A DNA stretch of 64,000 nucleotides from Kribbella steppae (GTDB lineage Bacteria; Actinomycetota; Actinomycetes; Propionibacteriales; Kribbellaceae), in the NCBI RefSeq assembly GCF_004342025.1, contig NZ_SLWN01000008.1, positions 357,569 through 421,568 of the forward strand, written 5' to 3'. This document shows, one piece after another, positions 16,760 to 26,388 of the stretch. Made by a program: the position numbers and the translations under genes. Below the pieces are notes generated by a model. That model had not been told where the DNA came from. It did no database searches and worked only from the letters and a program-made list of their open reading frames with translations. Each line of letters opens with the position of its first letter. The first letter of the stretch is position 1.

Positions 16760-18127
16760 TCAGTGGCCGAGTAGGGGTGCCATCAGCCGGGCGATCCGGC
16801 TGTCGCGGCCGGTGAGGCGTTCCTCGGTGTCGGCGATCGTCATCGCCCGCAGGCCGGCGTTGATGCCGAACCAGCGCACCGGTTCGGGTTCCCAGCGGCG
16901 CGAGCGGTGGCCGACCCAGGGCAGCCGGACCAGGCCGGTGTCGTGCCCGAGGATCAGGTCCGTCAGCGTCCGCCCGGCCAGGTTCGCCGTGCTGACGCCA
17001 TCGCCGACATAACCGCCGGCCCAGGCCAGCCCCGAGCCGCGGTCGAGCGCGACCGACGGGCACCAGTCCCGCGGCACGCCGAGTGCCCCGCCCCACGCAT
17101 GCGTGAAGGTGACGCCGTCGAGCCCTTCGAACAGGTCCCGCAAGGTGGCCCGCAGCGCCGCGAAGACGCGGGGTGCCTCGTCGTACGACGGCTTGATCCG
17201 GGAGCCGAAGTGGTACGGCGCCCCGCGGCCGCCGAACGCCAGTCGCCCGTCGGCCGTGCGTTGGCCGTAGATGATCAGGTGCCGGTGGTCACTGAACGTC
17301 GGCCGGTCAGCGAGCCCGATCCGATCCCAGGTGGCGTCGTCGAGCGGTTCGGTCGCGACCATCAGCGAGTACACCGGAGCGATTGTGCGTACGTCCCCAG
17401 TCAGTCCCGGCGTGAACCCCTCAGTGGCCCGGACCACCACGTCGGCCCGCAGGACGCCGTACGGCGTGATCGCCCGGCCGGGCTCGATCGCGGTCACCGG
17501 GGTGTTCTCGTGGATCGTCACGCCGAGGCGTTCGACGACGGCGGCCAGTCCACGAACCAGCTTGCCGGGGTGGATGGCGGCGCAGTGTGGCGTGAATGTT
17601 GCCCCAAGCACCTTTGTTGCCCGGACCTTCGCGGCAACCTCGGCCGGAGTCAGGAGACGCAGATCACCCGGACCCCAGTCATGGGCAGCCGCCACCTCGG
17701 CGCGGGCCCGGGCGAGCTGGGTCGGGGTGCGCGCGAGCACGATCGTGCCGCCCTTGTGGTAGTCGCAGTCGATGCCTTCGGCGGCGGTGACGAGCCCGAT
17801 CTCGTTGACCGTCGCCTGCATCGCCCGGTGCAGCTCGATCGCGGCATCGCGATTCGATCCGGGCAGCGACGCCAGTCGCCGCGACGACACCGGGAACAGC
17901 GCGGAACACCAACCACCATTACGTCCTGAGGCTCCGAACCCGGCCGTCCTCGCCTCCAGTACGACGATGCGCAGCGCCGGATCGGCCTTCGCCAGGTAGT
18001 ACGCGGTCCACAGGCCGGTGTAGCCGGCGCCGACGATCGCCACGTCCGCGTCCCGGTCACCTGCGAGCCCGGGCCGCTCGGCCGGGGGCTCGGTGGTCTC
18101 GGCCCAAAGGATCAGCGCACACCCCAC
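16760..18127 (-). CDS. FAD-dependent amine oxidoreductase (DAO/PuuB type), first copy
   Basis: About 455 residues with an N-terminal Rossmann motif DVAIVGAGYTGLWTAYYLAK and FGASGRNGGWCSALF, typical of the DAO family that includes gamma-glutamylputrescine oxidase. The C-terminal half has HAWGGALGVPRDWCPSVALD and GYVGDGVSTANLAGRTLTDL, the flavin-contacting end. It should oxidise a secondary or primary amine, releasing an aldehyde or imine. GTG 18125-18127 is my chosen start; it overlaps the AsnC gene by 16 bases and lacks a clear ribosome site, so the start is uncertain. It is a paralogue of the enzyme at 22780-24147 and stands divergent from the polyamine importer genes. Confidence 0.85.
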   Translation of the reverse strand: MGCALILWAETTEPPAERPGLAGDRDADVAIVGAGYTGLWTAYYLAKADPALRIVVLEARTAGFGASGRNGGWCSALFPVSSRRLASLPGSNRDAAIELHRAMQATVNEIGLVTAAEGIDCDYHKGGTIVLARTPTQLARARAEVAAAHDWGPGDLRLLTPAEVAAKVRATKVLGATFTPHCAAIHPGKLVRGLAAVVERLGVTIHENTPVTAIEPGRAITPYGVLRADVVVRATEGFTPGLTGDVRTIAPVYSLMVATEPLDDATWDRIGLADRPTFSDHRHLIIYGQRTADGRLAFGGRGAPYHFGSRIKPSYDEAPRVFAALRATLRDLFEGLDGVTFTHAWGGALGVPRDWCPSVALDRGSGLAWAGGYVGDGVSTANLAGRTLTDLILGHDTGLVRLPWVGHRSRRWEPEPVRWFGINAGLRAMTIADTEERLTGRDSRIARLMAPLLGH

Positions 18128-18594
18128 GAATAGGTCTGTTTCACCAACTTGAGATAGACGAACGTCTCGGTCGCCTTCACGCCCTCGATCTGGCGGATCC
18201 GCTCGGACAGGACCCGAAGCAGGTGCTCGTCGCTCTCGCACAGCACCTCGGCCAGCACGTCGAACGATCCGGCGGTGATGACGACGTACTCGACCTCGTC
18301 CATCTTTGCCAGCTCGTCCGCGATCGGCTCCAGCGCGCCCTCGGCCTTGATCCCGATCATCGCCTGCCGGTCGAAGCCGAGCTCGAGCGGATCGGTGACC
18401 GCGACGACCTGCATCACGCCGGCCTCGGTCAGTCGCTGCACCCGCTGCCGGACCGCCGCCTCCGACAGTCCGACCGCCTTGCCGATCGCGGCGTACGAGC
18501 GGCGCCCGTCCAGCTGGAGTTGTTCGATGATCGCCTTGGAGGTGTCGTCCAGCAACGCCTGGTTCTTGTCGGGGTTCCCCGTTCGTACAGCCAC
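18112..18594 (-). CDS. Lrp/AsnC-family transcriptional regulator
   Basis: This 160-residue protein has the AsnC winged helix at about 15-65 (LDDTSKAIIEQLQLDGRRSY; GLSEAAVRQRVQRLTEAGVM). The RAM ligand domain (VEYVVITAGSFDVLAEVLCE) follows and ends in VKATETFVYLKLVKQTYSWG. Such proteins respond to amino acids or related amines. It is divergent from the polyamine importer operon and co-directional with the downstream FAD oxidoreductase, so it probably controls the locus. The start is GTG 18592-18594. A short palindrome, CTGAGA-tcc-TCTCAG at 18596-18610, overlaps its ribosome-site region and could be a self-binding site. Confidence 0.9.
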   Translation of the reverse strand: MAVRTGNPDKNQALLDDTSKAIIEQLQLDGRRSYAAIGKAVGLSEAAVRQRVQRLTEAGVMQVVAVTDPLELGFDRQAMIGIKAEGALEPIADELAKMDEVEYVVITAGSFDVLAEVLCESDEHLLRVLSERIRQIEGVKATETFVYLKLVKQTYSWGVR

Positions 18595-18595
18595 T

Positions 18596-18610
18596 CTGAG
18601 ATCCTCTCAG
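18596..18610. promoter_or_regulatory. small palindrome before the AsnC gene
   Basis: CTGAGA-tcc-TCTCAG is a perfect 6-bp inverted repeat directly upstream of the GTG start of the AsnC gene. It may be a binding site for the regulator or a hairpin over its ribosome site. Confidence 0.3.
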
Positions 18611-18698
18611 TGTCACGGGGCGTCAGCAAGTTGCCGCAGCGGAATTCGTTGCGAAATGCGCCAATGGCTGCGGAATCCCTTGTCCAGATCAGTCCGGT

Positions 18699-18727
18699 TT
18701 GACAGTATCGCCCGCGACAGCAGTTCT
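18699..18727 (+). promoter_or_regulatory. weak candidate promoter of the polyamine importer operon
   Basis: TTGACA at 18699-18704 matches the -35 consensus exactly. The hexamer 17 bases later (AGTTCT, 18722-18727) is a poor -10. It lies just before the ribosome site (GGGGG, 18731-18735) of the PotD-like gene. Confidence 0.3.
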
Positions 18728-18739
18728 CTAGGGGGTCCT

Positions 18740-19936
18740 ATGAGTCCTCGTCACCAGCCTGTCGTCGGGCGCCGGGCGGTTCTCCGTGGGGTGTCGTTGT
18801 CCGCGCTCGGGCTGGCCGGCGGCGGACTGCTCACCGGGTGCGGTATTCCGGCCGCGAAGCAGAGCGAGGGCAGCTGCGTCAGCACCGATCTGTCCGCCGA
18901 GCAGAAGACGCTGCTCTTCTCGAACTGGCCGAGTTACATGGACGAGTCCGAGGAGAAGGTGAACGGCAAGACGGTGCTGCCGACGCTGGAGGAGTTCCAG
19001 AGCCGGAGTGGCATCCAGGTCACCTACACCACCGACGTCAACGACAACGCCGAGTTCTACGCCAAGGTGCGCGACCAGCTCGGCAGCTGCCAGCCGTGCG
19101 GCCGGGACCTCTTCGCGCTGACCGACTGGATGGCGGCCCGGATGATCGGGCTGGGGTGGATCCAGAAGCTCGACCACGCGAAGATCCCGAACGTCGATGC
19201 CCACCTGCTCGAGCAGCTCAAGGCGCCGAGCTGGGATCCGCAGCGGGACCACAGTGTTCCCTGGCAGACCGGGCTGACCGGGATCGCCTACAACGCCAAG
19301 GTGACCAGTGCGGTGGGCAGCTTCGCCGACCTGCTCAACCGCGACGACCTCAAGGGCCGGATCACCCTGCTGTCCGAGATGCCCGACACGATGGGGTTCA
19401 TGCTGCGCCTGGTCGGGGCGGACCCGGCGAAGTTCAACGACGCGGAGTGGAGCAAGGCGCTGGAACTGCTCCAGGACAAGGTCGCGTCCGGGCAGATCCG
19501 GCGCTTCACCGGCAACGACTACGTGCAGGATCTGAACGCCGGCAACATCGCCGCGTGCGAGGCGTGGTCCGGTGACGTCATCGCGATGCAGGCCGACAAC
19601 GCCGACATCAAGTTCGTGGTGCCCGAAGAGGGCCTGAGCCTGTGGTCGGACAACCTGCTGGTGCCGAACAAGGCGGTTCACAAAGCGAACGCCGAGGCGC
19701 TGATGAACTACTACTACGACCCGGAGGTCGCGGCCACGCTGGCCGCCTGGGTGAACTACATCTGCCCGGTCGAGGGCGCGCAGCAGGCGATGGAGGCGAT
19801 CGACCCCGAGCTGGTCGAGGATCCGCTGATCTTCCCCGACGAGGCCACGCTGGCCAAGACCTTCCACTTCATGGCGCTCGACTCGGCCCAGGCGAAGCTC
19901 TACGAATCCGACTTCAATCTCGCGATCGGGGGCTGA
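18740..19936 (+). CDS. potD: polyamine ABC transporter, substrate-binding lipoprotein
   Basis: The 398-residue protein starts with a Tat-type signal: GRRAVLRGVSLSALGLAGG with the twin arginine at 11-12, then lipobox LLTGC (Cys near 34). It should be exported folded and lipid-anchored. The mature part has LLFSNWPSYMDESEEK, LFALTDWMAARMIGLGWIQK, VPWQTGLTGIAYNAK and GNIAACEAWSGDVIAMQADN. This is the PotD/PotF pattern of spermidine/putrescine-binding proteins. Its close spacing to the ATPase gene (2 bases) and the following permeases makes a PotDABC operon. It is divergent from the AsnC regulator. Confidence 0.92.
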   Translation: MSPRHQPVVGRRAVLRGVSLSALGLAGGGLLTGCGIPAAKQSEGSCVSTDLSAEQKTLLFSNWPSYMDESEEKVNGKTVLPTLEEFQSRSGIQVTYTTDVNDNAEFYAKVRDQLGSCQPCGRDLFALTDWMAARMIGLGWIQKLDHAKIPNVDAHLLEQLKAPSWDPQRDHSVPWQTGLTGIAYNAKVTSAVGSFADLLNRDDLKGRITLLSEMPDTMGFMLRLVGADPAKFNDAEWSKALELLQDKVASGQIRRFTGNDYVQDLNAGNIAACEAWSGDVIAMQADNADIKFVVPEEGLSLWSDNLLVPNKAVHKANAEALMNYYYDPEVAATLAAWVNYICPVEGAQQAMEAIDPELVEDPLIFPDEATLAKTFHFMALDSAQAKLYESDFNLAIGG

Positions 19937-19938
19937 CC

Positions 19939-21083
<1,145 letters not shown>

Positions 21084-21087
<4 letters not shown>

Positions 21088-21986
21088 GCGCGATCGGCCA
21101 ACTGGGCGCGACTGTCCAGGCTCCGGCCGCGAAACCCGAACGCTCGGGTCGACGGCGGACGGCGTACCTGTTGCTGCTTCCTGGTGGGCTCTTCCTGCTG
21201 TTGTTCTTCGTCGTACCGCTGGTGTCGCTGCTGGCCGCCAGCCTGTACGACCCGAACGGTTCGATCGAGACCGGGTTCGCGATGACCTGGCACTGGCAGA
21301 ACTTCGCCGACGCGATGGCGGACTACGCCCGTCCGTTCGGGCGGTCGCTCTGGTACGCGTTCCTGACCACCGCGTTCTGCCTGCTGCTCGGCTATCCGCT
21401 CGCCTACGCGATCGCGATCAAGGCCGGCCGGTGGCGGAATCTGATGCTGGCGCTGGTGATCGCGCCGTTCTTCACCAGCTTCCTGATCCGGACGCTGTCG
21501 TGGAAGCTGCTGCTGAGTGACAACGGTTTCGTGGTGGACTTCCTGCAGACCGTGCACATCCTCGGCCCGGACGGTCGGCTGCTCGCCACCACGGCCGCGG
21601 TCGTCACCGGCCTGACCTACAACTTCCTGCCGTTCATGGTGCTACCGCTCTACGCGAGTCTGGAGCGGATCGACGGGCGGTTGATCGAGGCGGGCGGGGA
21701 CCTGTTCGCCGGTCCGATCACCACGTTCCGCACCGTCACGCTGCCGCTGTCGATGCCGGGTGTGGTCGCGGGCACGCTGCTGACCTTCATTCCTTCGGCG
21801 GGTGACTACATCAACTCCCAGCTGCTGGGTACGCCGAAGCAGCGGATGATCGGCAACGACATCCAGCGCCTGTTCGCCGCCGGGGCGTATCCAACCGCAG
21901 CCGCATTGTCGGTCACGCTCATGGCGGCGATCGTCGTACTGGTGCTGCTGTACGTACGCCGGACCGGGACGGAGGAACTGGTATGA
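21084..21986 (+). CDS. potB: polyamine ABC transporter permease, PotB type
   Basis: The 300-residue membrane protein has about six helices; the first is LLLLPGGLFLLLFFVVPLVS. The EAA-type loop reads LIEAGGDLFAGPITTFRTVT, where the ATPase docks. The start is GTG 21084, overlapping the PotA stop by GTGA; a longer upstream frame belongs to no known domain. It pairs with the PotC-type permease that follows by another ATGA overlap. Confidence 0.93.
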
Positions 21987-22783
21987 CCAGGGCCGGTCGG
22001 TTCGTCGGACGGCACCTGATCATGGTGCTCGGGTTCCTCGTCCTGCTGTACCTGTTCGTGCCGATCATCGTCGTGATCCTGATGTCGTTCAACGAGCCCA
22101 AGAGCAAGTTGTCGTACACGTTCGACGGCTTCACCTGGGACAACTGGCTGCACCCGTGCCGGCCGTTCGGGTTGTGCGAGGCGGTCAGCACCAGTCTGCG
22201 GATCGGCCTGCTGGCCACGGTCGTCGCGACCGCGCTCGGCACCCTGATGGCGTTCGCGATGGCGCGGCACCGGTTCCGCGGCCGGTCCGCGACGAACCTG
22301 TTCATCTTCCTGCCGATGGCCTCGCCGGAGATCGTGCTCGGCTCGTCCCTGCTCGCGCTGTTCGTGTCCAGCGGATTCGGGGGCCAGCTCGGCTTCTGGA
22401 CGATCCTGATCGCGCACGTGATGTTCTGCCTGTCGTTCGTCGTCGTCACCGTGAAGGCCCGGCTGACCGGGATGGACCTTCGGCTGGAGCAGGCCTCGAT
22501 GGATCTGTACGCCACCGAGTCGCAGACGTTCTGGCGGATCACCTTCCCGCTGGTCTTCCCCGGCATCCTGGCCGCCGCGCTGCTCAGCTTCTCGCTGTCG
22601 TTCGACGACTTCATCATCACCAACCTGAACGCCGGGACCACGGTGACGTTCCCGATGTACGTCTGGGGTTCGGCGCAGCGTGACATCCCGCCGCAGATCA
22701 ACGCGGTCGGTACGGCGATGTTCCTGCTCGCCCTGATTCTCGTGCTCGGCGGCGAACTGGGCCGACGTCGAAGGACCCGATGA
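21983..22783 (+). CDS. potC: polyamine ABC transporter permease, PotC type
   Basis: This 266-residue permease has a first helix (LIMVLGFLVLLYLFVPIIVV), then FNEPKSKLSYTFDGFTWDNW, the usual PotC periplasmic loop. The EAA-type loop reads LEQASMDLYATESQTFWRIT, and SFSLSFDDFIITNL near the end is typical of PotC. It overlaps the genes on both sides by ATGA. Together with PotD, PotA and PotB it completes an importer for putrescine, spermidine or a related amine. Confidence 0.93.
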   Translation: MTRAGRFVGRHLIMVLGFLVLLYLFVPIIVVILMSFNEPKSKLSYTFDGFTWDNWLHPCRPFGLCEAVSTSLRIGLLATVVATALGTLMAFAMARHRFRGRSATNLFIFLPMASPEIVLGSSLLALFVSSGFGGQLGFWTILIAHVMFCLSFVVVTVKARLTGMDLRLEQASMDLYATESQTFWRITFPLVFPGILAAALLSFSLSFDDFIITNLNAGTTVTFPMYVWGSAQRDIPPQINAVGTAMFLLALILVLGGELGRRRRTR

Positions 22784-24147
22784 AGCTTGCGGCGCTCGCG
22801 GACGCCGAACCTCGGGTGTTCTGGCTCGAGGACAAGACCGCACCGGTTCCTTCGCCGGCACTCCTCGGGCCGACCGTGGCCGACCTGGCTGTGGTCGGCG
22901 GCGGGTACACCGGCCTGTGGACAGCACTGCGGGCGAAGGAACGCTACCCGAACCTCGATGTCGTACTGCTCGAGTCGGACACCTGTGGATCCGCGGCCAG
23001 CGGTCGCAACGGAGGCTTCTGCGACGCCAGCCTGACGCACGGGTACGGCAACGGCCTGGCCCGCTGGCCGGACGAGGTCGATCAGCTCGAGCAGCTGGGT
23101 GCCGACAACCTCGACGCCATCGGTCACACCATCAATCGGTTCGGCATCGATTGCGATTGGCAACGAACCGGTGAGCTCACCGTCGCCACCGCGCCGCACC
23201 ACCTCCACGAACTGGGCGAGGAGGCGGCCCAGCGCCCTGCTGTCGCGCTCCTGGACCAGGAGGCGGCCCGCGCGGAGCTGAACTCACCGACGTACCTCGG
23301 TGCGCTGTTCGATCCCGACCGGACCGCGCTGGTCGAGCCCGCCCGTCTGGCCTGGGGACTACGTCGGGCTTGCCTGGAAGTCGGCGTACGCATCCATGAA
23401 CACAGCCGGGTGACCAGGCTGCACGCCAAATCGTTGCTCACGGAGACTGGCTCCGTGCGCGCGGATCGGATCGCGCTGGGCACCAACGCCTTTCCTTCGC
23501 TGTTGCGGCGATTGCGCCGGTACACCGTGCCCGTCTACGACCTGGTCCTGGTCACGGAACCCTTGTCGACCGTGCAACTGAGGAGCATCGGCTGGCGTCA
23601 TCGCCAGGGCGTCGGCGACGCGTCGAACCTGTTCCACTACTACCGCCTTACCCGCGACGACCGGATCCTGTGGGGCGGGTACATGCCGCTGTACCACTTC
23701 GGCAGCCGGATCGACCCAGCGTTCGAGCAACGCCAGTCGATCCACACGCTGCTCGCCCGCCACTTCTTCACGACGTTCCCCCAGTTGGAGGGCCTGCACT
23801 TCACCCACCGCTGGGGCGGTGTGATCGACACCAGCACCAGGTTCTGCGCCTTCTTCGGCACAGCGCACTCCGGCCACATCGGCTACGCCCTCGGCTACAC
23901 CGGCCTGGGCGTCGGCGCCACCCGCTTCGGCGCCGACGTGATGCTGGACCTCCTGTACGGCGAGGACACCGAGCGCACCCGCCTCCGCATGGTCCGCGAA
24001 CGCCCACCCCCGTTCCCACCCGAGCCGCTGCGCACCGCCGGCATCCACCTCACCCGCTGGTCCATGGCACAGGCCGACGCGCACGCCGGCCACCGCAACC
24101 TCTGGCTCCGAACCCTCGACCGAATGGGCCTCGGCTTCACCTTCTAG
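22780..24147 (+). CDS. FAD-dependent amine oxidoreductase (DAO/PuuB type), second copy
   Basis: The 455-residue flavoprotein has DLAVVGGGYTGLWTALRAKE and CGSAASGRNGGFCDASLTHG at the N-terminus. LHFTHRWGGVIDTSTRFCAF and HIGYALGYTGLGVGATRFGA mark the C-terminal flavin end. It is the last gene of the PotDABC transcript (ATGA overlap), so its substrate is very likely the imported amine or a derivative. It is a paralogue of the oxidoreductase at 16760-18127, with the same length but moderate similarity. Two enzymes may handle different polyamines, or successive steps. Confidence 0.9.
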   Translation: MKLAALADAEPRVFWLEDKTAPVPSPALLGPTVADLAVVGGGYTGLWTALRAKERYPNLDVVLLESDTCGSAASGRNGGFCDASLTHGYGNGLARWPDEVDQLEQLGADNLDAIGHTINRFGIDCDWQRTGELTVATAPHHLHELGEEAAQRPAVALLDQEAARAELNSPTYLGALFDPDRTALVEPARLAWGLRRACLEVGVRIHEHSRVTRLHAKSLLTETGSVRADRIALGTNAFPSLLRRLRRYTVPVYDLVLVTEPLSTVQLRSIGWRHRQGVGDASNLFHYYRLTRDDRILWGGYMPLYHFGSRIDPAFEQRQSIHTLLARHFFTTFPQLEGLHFTHRWGGVIDTSTRFCAFFGTAHSGHIGYALGYTGLGVGATRFGADVMLDLLYGEDTERTRLRMVRERPPPFPPEPLRTAGIHLTRWSMAQADAHAGHRNLWLRTLDRMGLGFTF

Positions 24148-24166
24148 ACCTAGCCCACGCACCGGG

Positions 24167-24832
24167 TCATGACGAGCCTTTCGAGCGCTGTGCGACGAGG
24201 ACCAATGAGGGGACGCCGGCCACGCTCTCGGGGAGGCGCAGTTCGGCCACCGGATCGAGGCCTGCGGCAGCCAGGAGGGCCCAGAGATCGTCGGGCTGCC
24301 AGAGGTGAGTCGTCCACGCGACCGGGACTGCGCCGTACGCCTCGGTTCGTTCGATATCGCCGTCACCCATGTGGGTGCCCATGATGAAGTGCCCGCCCGG
24401 AACCAAGGCTCGGGCGAAGGACTTCAGGACCAGGGGAAGAATGTGCCGGGGCAAGTTGAACAGTGACCACCACCCGAGAATCCCTCCGAGCGACGAGTCC
24501 GCCAGATCCAGCTCAGTTGCCGAGGCAACGGCGAACCGCTGGTCGGGGTGTAACCGCCGGGCGTGGTCGATCATCCGGGCCGACAGGTCGACCCCGGAGA
24601 CATCGAGGCCGCGCTCGGCCAAGTAGGCGGTCACAGCTCCAGGACCGCATCCGACGTCCAGAACCGGGCCAAGACCGTGCACCGCGACGGCGAAGCCGTC
24701 GATCGCCGTCCGCAACCAGGGATACGTCGTGATGTCACCGAGGTTCATCTCGACGTAGTTGTCGGCGACGCGGTCGTAGGAGGTCCGGACCACGTCGAGA
24801 TCGACAGGTTGCTCGATAAGGGAAGCGTTCAT
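24167..24832 (-). CDS. class I SAM-dependent methyltransferase
   Basis: The 221-residue protein has motif I VLDVGCGPGAVTAYLAERGL near 55-75, then VSGVDLSARMIDHARRLHPD (motif II) and SLGGILGWWSLFNLPRHILP. ALVPGGHFIMGTHMGDGDIE follows. This is the UbiE/Methyltransf_11-like layout. The substrate is unknown. It reads leftward within the polyamine locus, directly upstream of the co-directional aminotransferase's 3' end (11-base gap), but nothing in it indicates an amine substrate. It may be a neighbour by chance. Confidence 0.88.
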   Translation of the reverse strand: MNASLIEQPVDLDVVRTSYDRVADNYVEMNLGDITTYPWLRTAIDGFAVAVHGLGPVLDVGCGPGAVTAYLAERGLDVSGVDLSARMIDHARRLHPDQRFAVASATELDLADSSLGGILGWWSLFNLPRHILPLVLKSFARALVPGGHFIMGTHMGDGDIERTEAYGAVPVAWTTHLWQPDDLWALLAAAGLDPVAELRLPESVAGVPSLVLVAQRSKGSS

Positions 24833-24843
24833 AGGGCCGGATG

Positions 24844-26232
24844 TTAGAGCTTGGACTCGGCCTCGATCAGGACGGCTCGGATGATCTGTTCCATCTCGTC
24901 GAAGTGTTGCTGGTCGCAGACGAGTGGTGGGGAGAGTTGGATGACCGGGTCGCCGCGGTCGTCGGCGCGGCAGTAGAGACCGGCGTCGAACAAGGCCTTC
25001 GACAGGAACCCCCGCAGCAACCGCTCCGACTCCTCGTCGTCGAAGGTCTCCTTGGTCGCCTTGTCCTTGACGAGTTCGATCCCGTAGAAGTACCCCGCAC
25101 CGCGGACGTCACCGACCATGGGCAGATCGAGCAGCTTTTCGAGCGTCGCCCGGAAATCCCCCTCCCGGCTCCGGACGTGCTCGTTGATGCCTTCGTGCTC
25201 GAAGATGTCCAAATTGGTCAGCGCGACCGCGGCGGATACGGGGTGGCCACCGAAGGTGTAGCCATGGGCGAACGTGGTGTCGCCGTGTCGGAACGGTTCG
25301 AACAGCCGGTCGGTCGCGATCATCGCGCCGAGCGGGGAGTAGCCGGAGGTGAGACCTTTCGCGCAGGTGATGATGTCCGGCTGGTAGCCGTAGCGCTCGG
25401 CGCCGAACATGTGCCCGAGCCGGCCGAACGCACAGATCACCTCGTCGCTGACGAGCAGTACGTCGTACTGGTCGCAGATCTCGCGGACGCGGTCGAAGTA
25501 GCCAGGTGGTGGCGGGAAGCAGCCGCCGGCGTTCTGCACCGGTTCGAGGAAGACGGCGGCGACGGTGTCGGCGCCCTCGTTCTCGATCGCGACCGCGATC
25601 TGGTCGGCGGCCCAGCGGCCGAACGCGGCCGGGTCGTCGCCGTGGATCGGGGCCCGGTAGAAGTTGGTGTTCGGGACCCGGAACGTGCTCGGCACCAACG
25701 GCTCGTACGCCGCCTTCAGCTCCGGCAGCCCGGTAATGGACAGGGCGCCGTGGGTGGTGCCGTGGTAGGCGATCGCGCGGCTGATCACCTTGTGCTTACC
25801 GGGTTTGCCGGTGAGCTTGAAGTACTGCTTGGCCAGCTTCCAGGCGGACTCGACCGCCTCACCCCCGCCGCTGGTGAAGAAGACCCGGTTGAGGTCGCCC
25901 GGCGCGTAGCCGGCGAGGCGCTCGGCCAGCTCGATCGACTTGGGATGCGCGTAGGACCAGAGCGGGAAGAACGCCAGCTCCGCGGCCTGTTTGGCCGCTG
26001 CCTCGGCGAGCTCGGTGCGGCCGTGGCCCAACTGGCTGACGAACAGGCCGGCCAGACCGTCCAGGTAGCGCTTTCCGTGAGCGTCGTAGATGTACACGCC
26101 GTCGCCGCGGACGATGACCGGGACCTCGGCCTGCTGGTAGCTCGACATCCGGGTGAAGTGCATCCACAGGTGGTCGTGCGCCGACTGCTGCAGCTGGGTG
26201 AAGTCGGTGGCGTCGAGCGTGTCGGACGGCAT
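24844..26232 (-). CDS. class III aminotransferase (putrescine/beta-alanine:pyruvate type)
   Basis: The 462-residue PLP enzyme has VRGDGVYIYDAHGKRYLDGL near 41-60, VFFTSGGGEAVESAWKLAKQ, YHGTTHGALSITGLP and DVLLVSDEVICAFGRLGHMF with Asp near 263. The PLP lysine is in DIITCAKGLTSGY, near 292. This fits the omega-aminotransferase group that includes putrescine-pyruvate aminotransferase (SpuC). In this locus it would convert putrescine to 4-aminobutanal, which the aldehyde dehydrogenase downstream oxidises to GABA. It is divergent from the amidohydrolase gene with about 156 bases between starts. Confidence 0.92.
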   Translation of the reverse strand: MPSDTLDATDFTQLQQSAHDHLWMHFTRMSSYQQAEVPVIVRGDGVYIYDAHGKRYLDGLAGLFVSQLGHGRTELAEAAAKQAAELAFFPLWSYAHPKSIELAERLAGYAPGDLNRVFFTSGGGEAVESAWKLAKQYFKLTGKPGKHKVISRAIAYHGTTHGALSITGLPELKAAYEPLVPSTFRVPNTNFYRAPIHGDDPAAFGRWAADQIAVAIENEGADTVAAVFLEPVQNAGGCFPPPPGYFDRVREICDQYDVLLVSDEVICAFGRLGHMFGAERYGYQPDIITCAKGLTSGYSPLGAMIATDRLFEPFRHGDTTFAHGYTFGGHPVSAAVALTNLDIFEHEGINEHVRSREGDFRATLEKLLDLPMVGDVRGAGYFYGIELVKDKATKETFDDEESERLLRGFLSKALFDAGLYCRADDRGDPVIQLSPPLVCDQQHFDEMEQIIRAVLIEAESKL

Positions 26233-26311
26233 CCTCGTTCCTCCGTCTCAGCCGGGCCGGTGCTCGCCATCCTGCCTGCGAATGTGCACACTGGCAAGTG
26301 ATTTCGTGCCC

Positions 26312-26329
26312 ATACAGCCGATATTGTAT
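26312..26329. promoter_or_regulatory. AT-rich inverted repeat in a divergent promoter region
   Basis: ATACA and TGTAT (with 8 bases between) form an imperfect operator-like palindrome in the most AT-rich stretch between the aminotransferase and amidohydrolase genes. The region must hold both promoters. Which regulator binds is unknown. Confidence 0.3.
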
Positions 26330-26388
26330 CGATGTCATCAGTCCACGGCGAGATCTGATTCGGAATCCGTACGGCGGGAGGTCGCGGG

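Noticed and set aside
24841..26301. A long plus-strand frame opposite the aminotransferase gene
   Set aside because: It is a shadow; the minus strand has all PLP-enzyme motifs.
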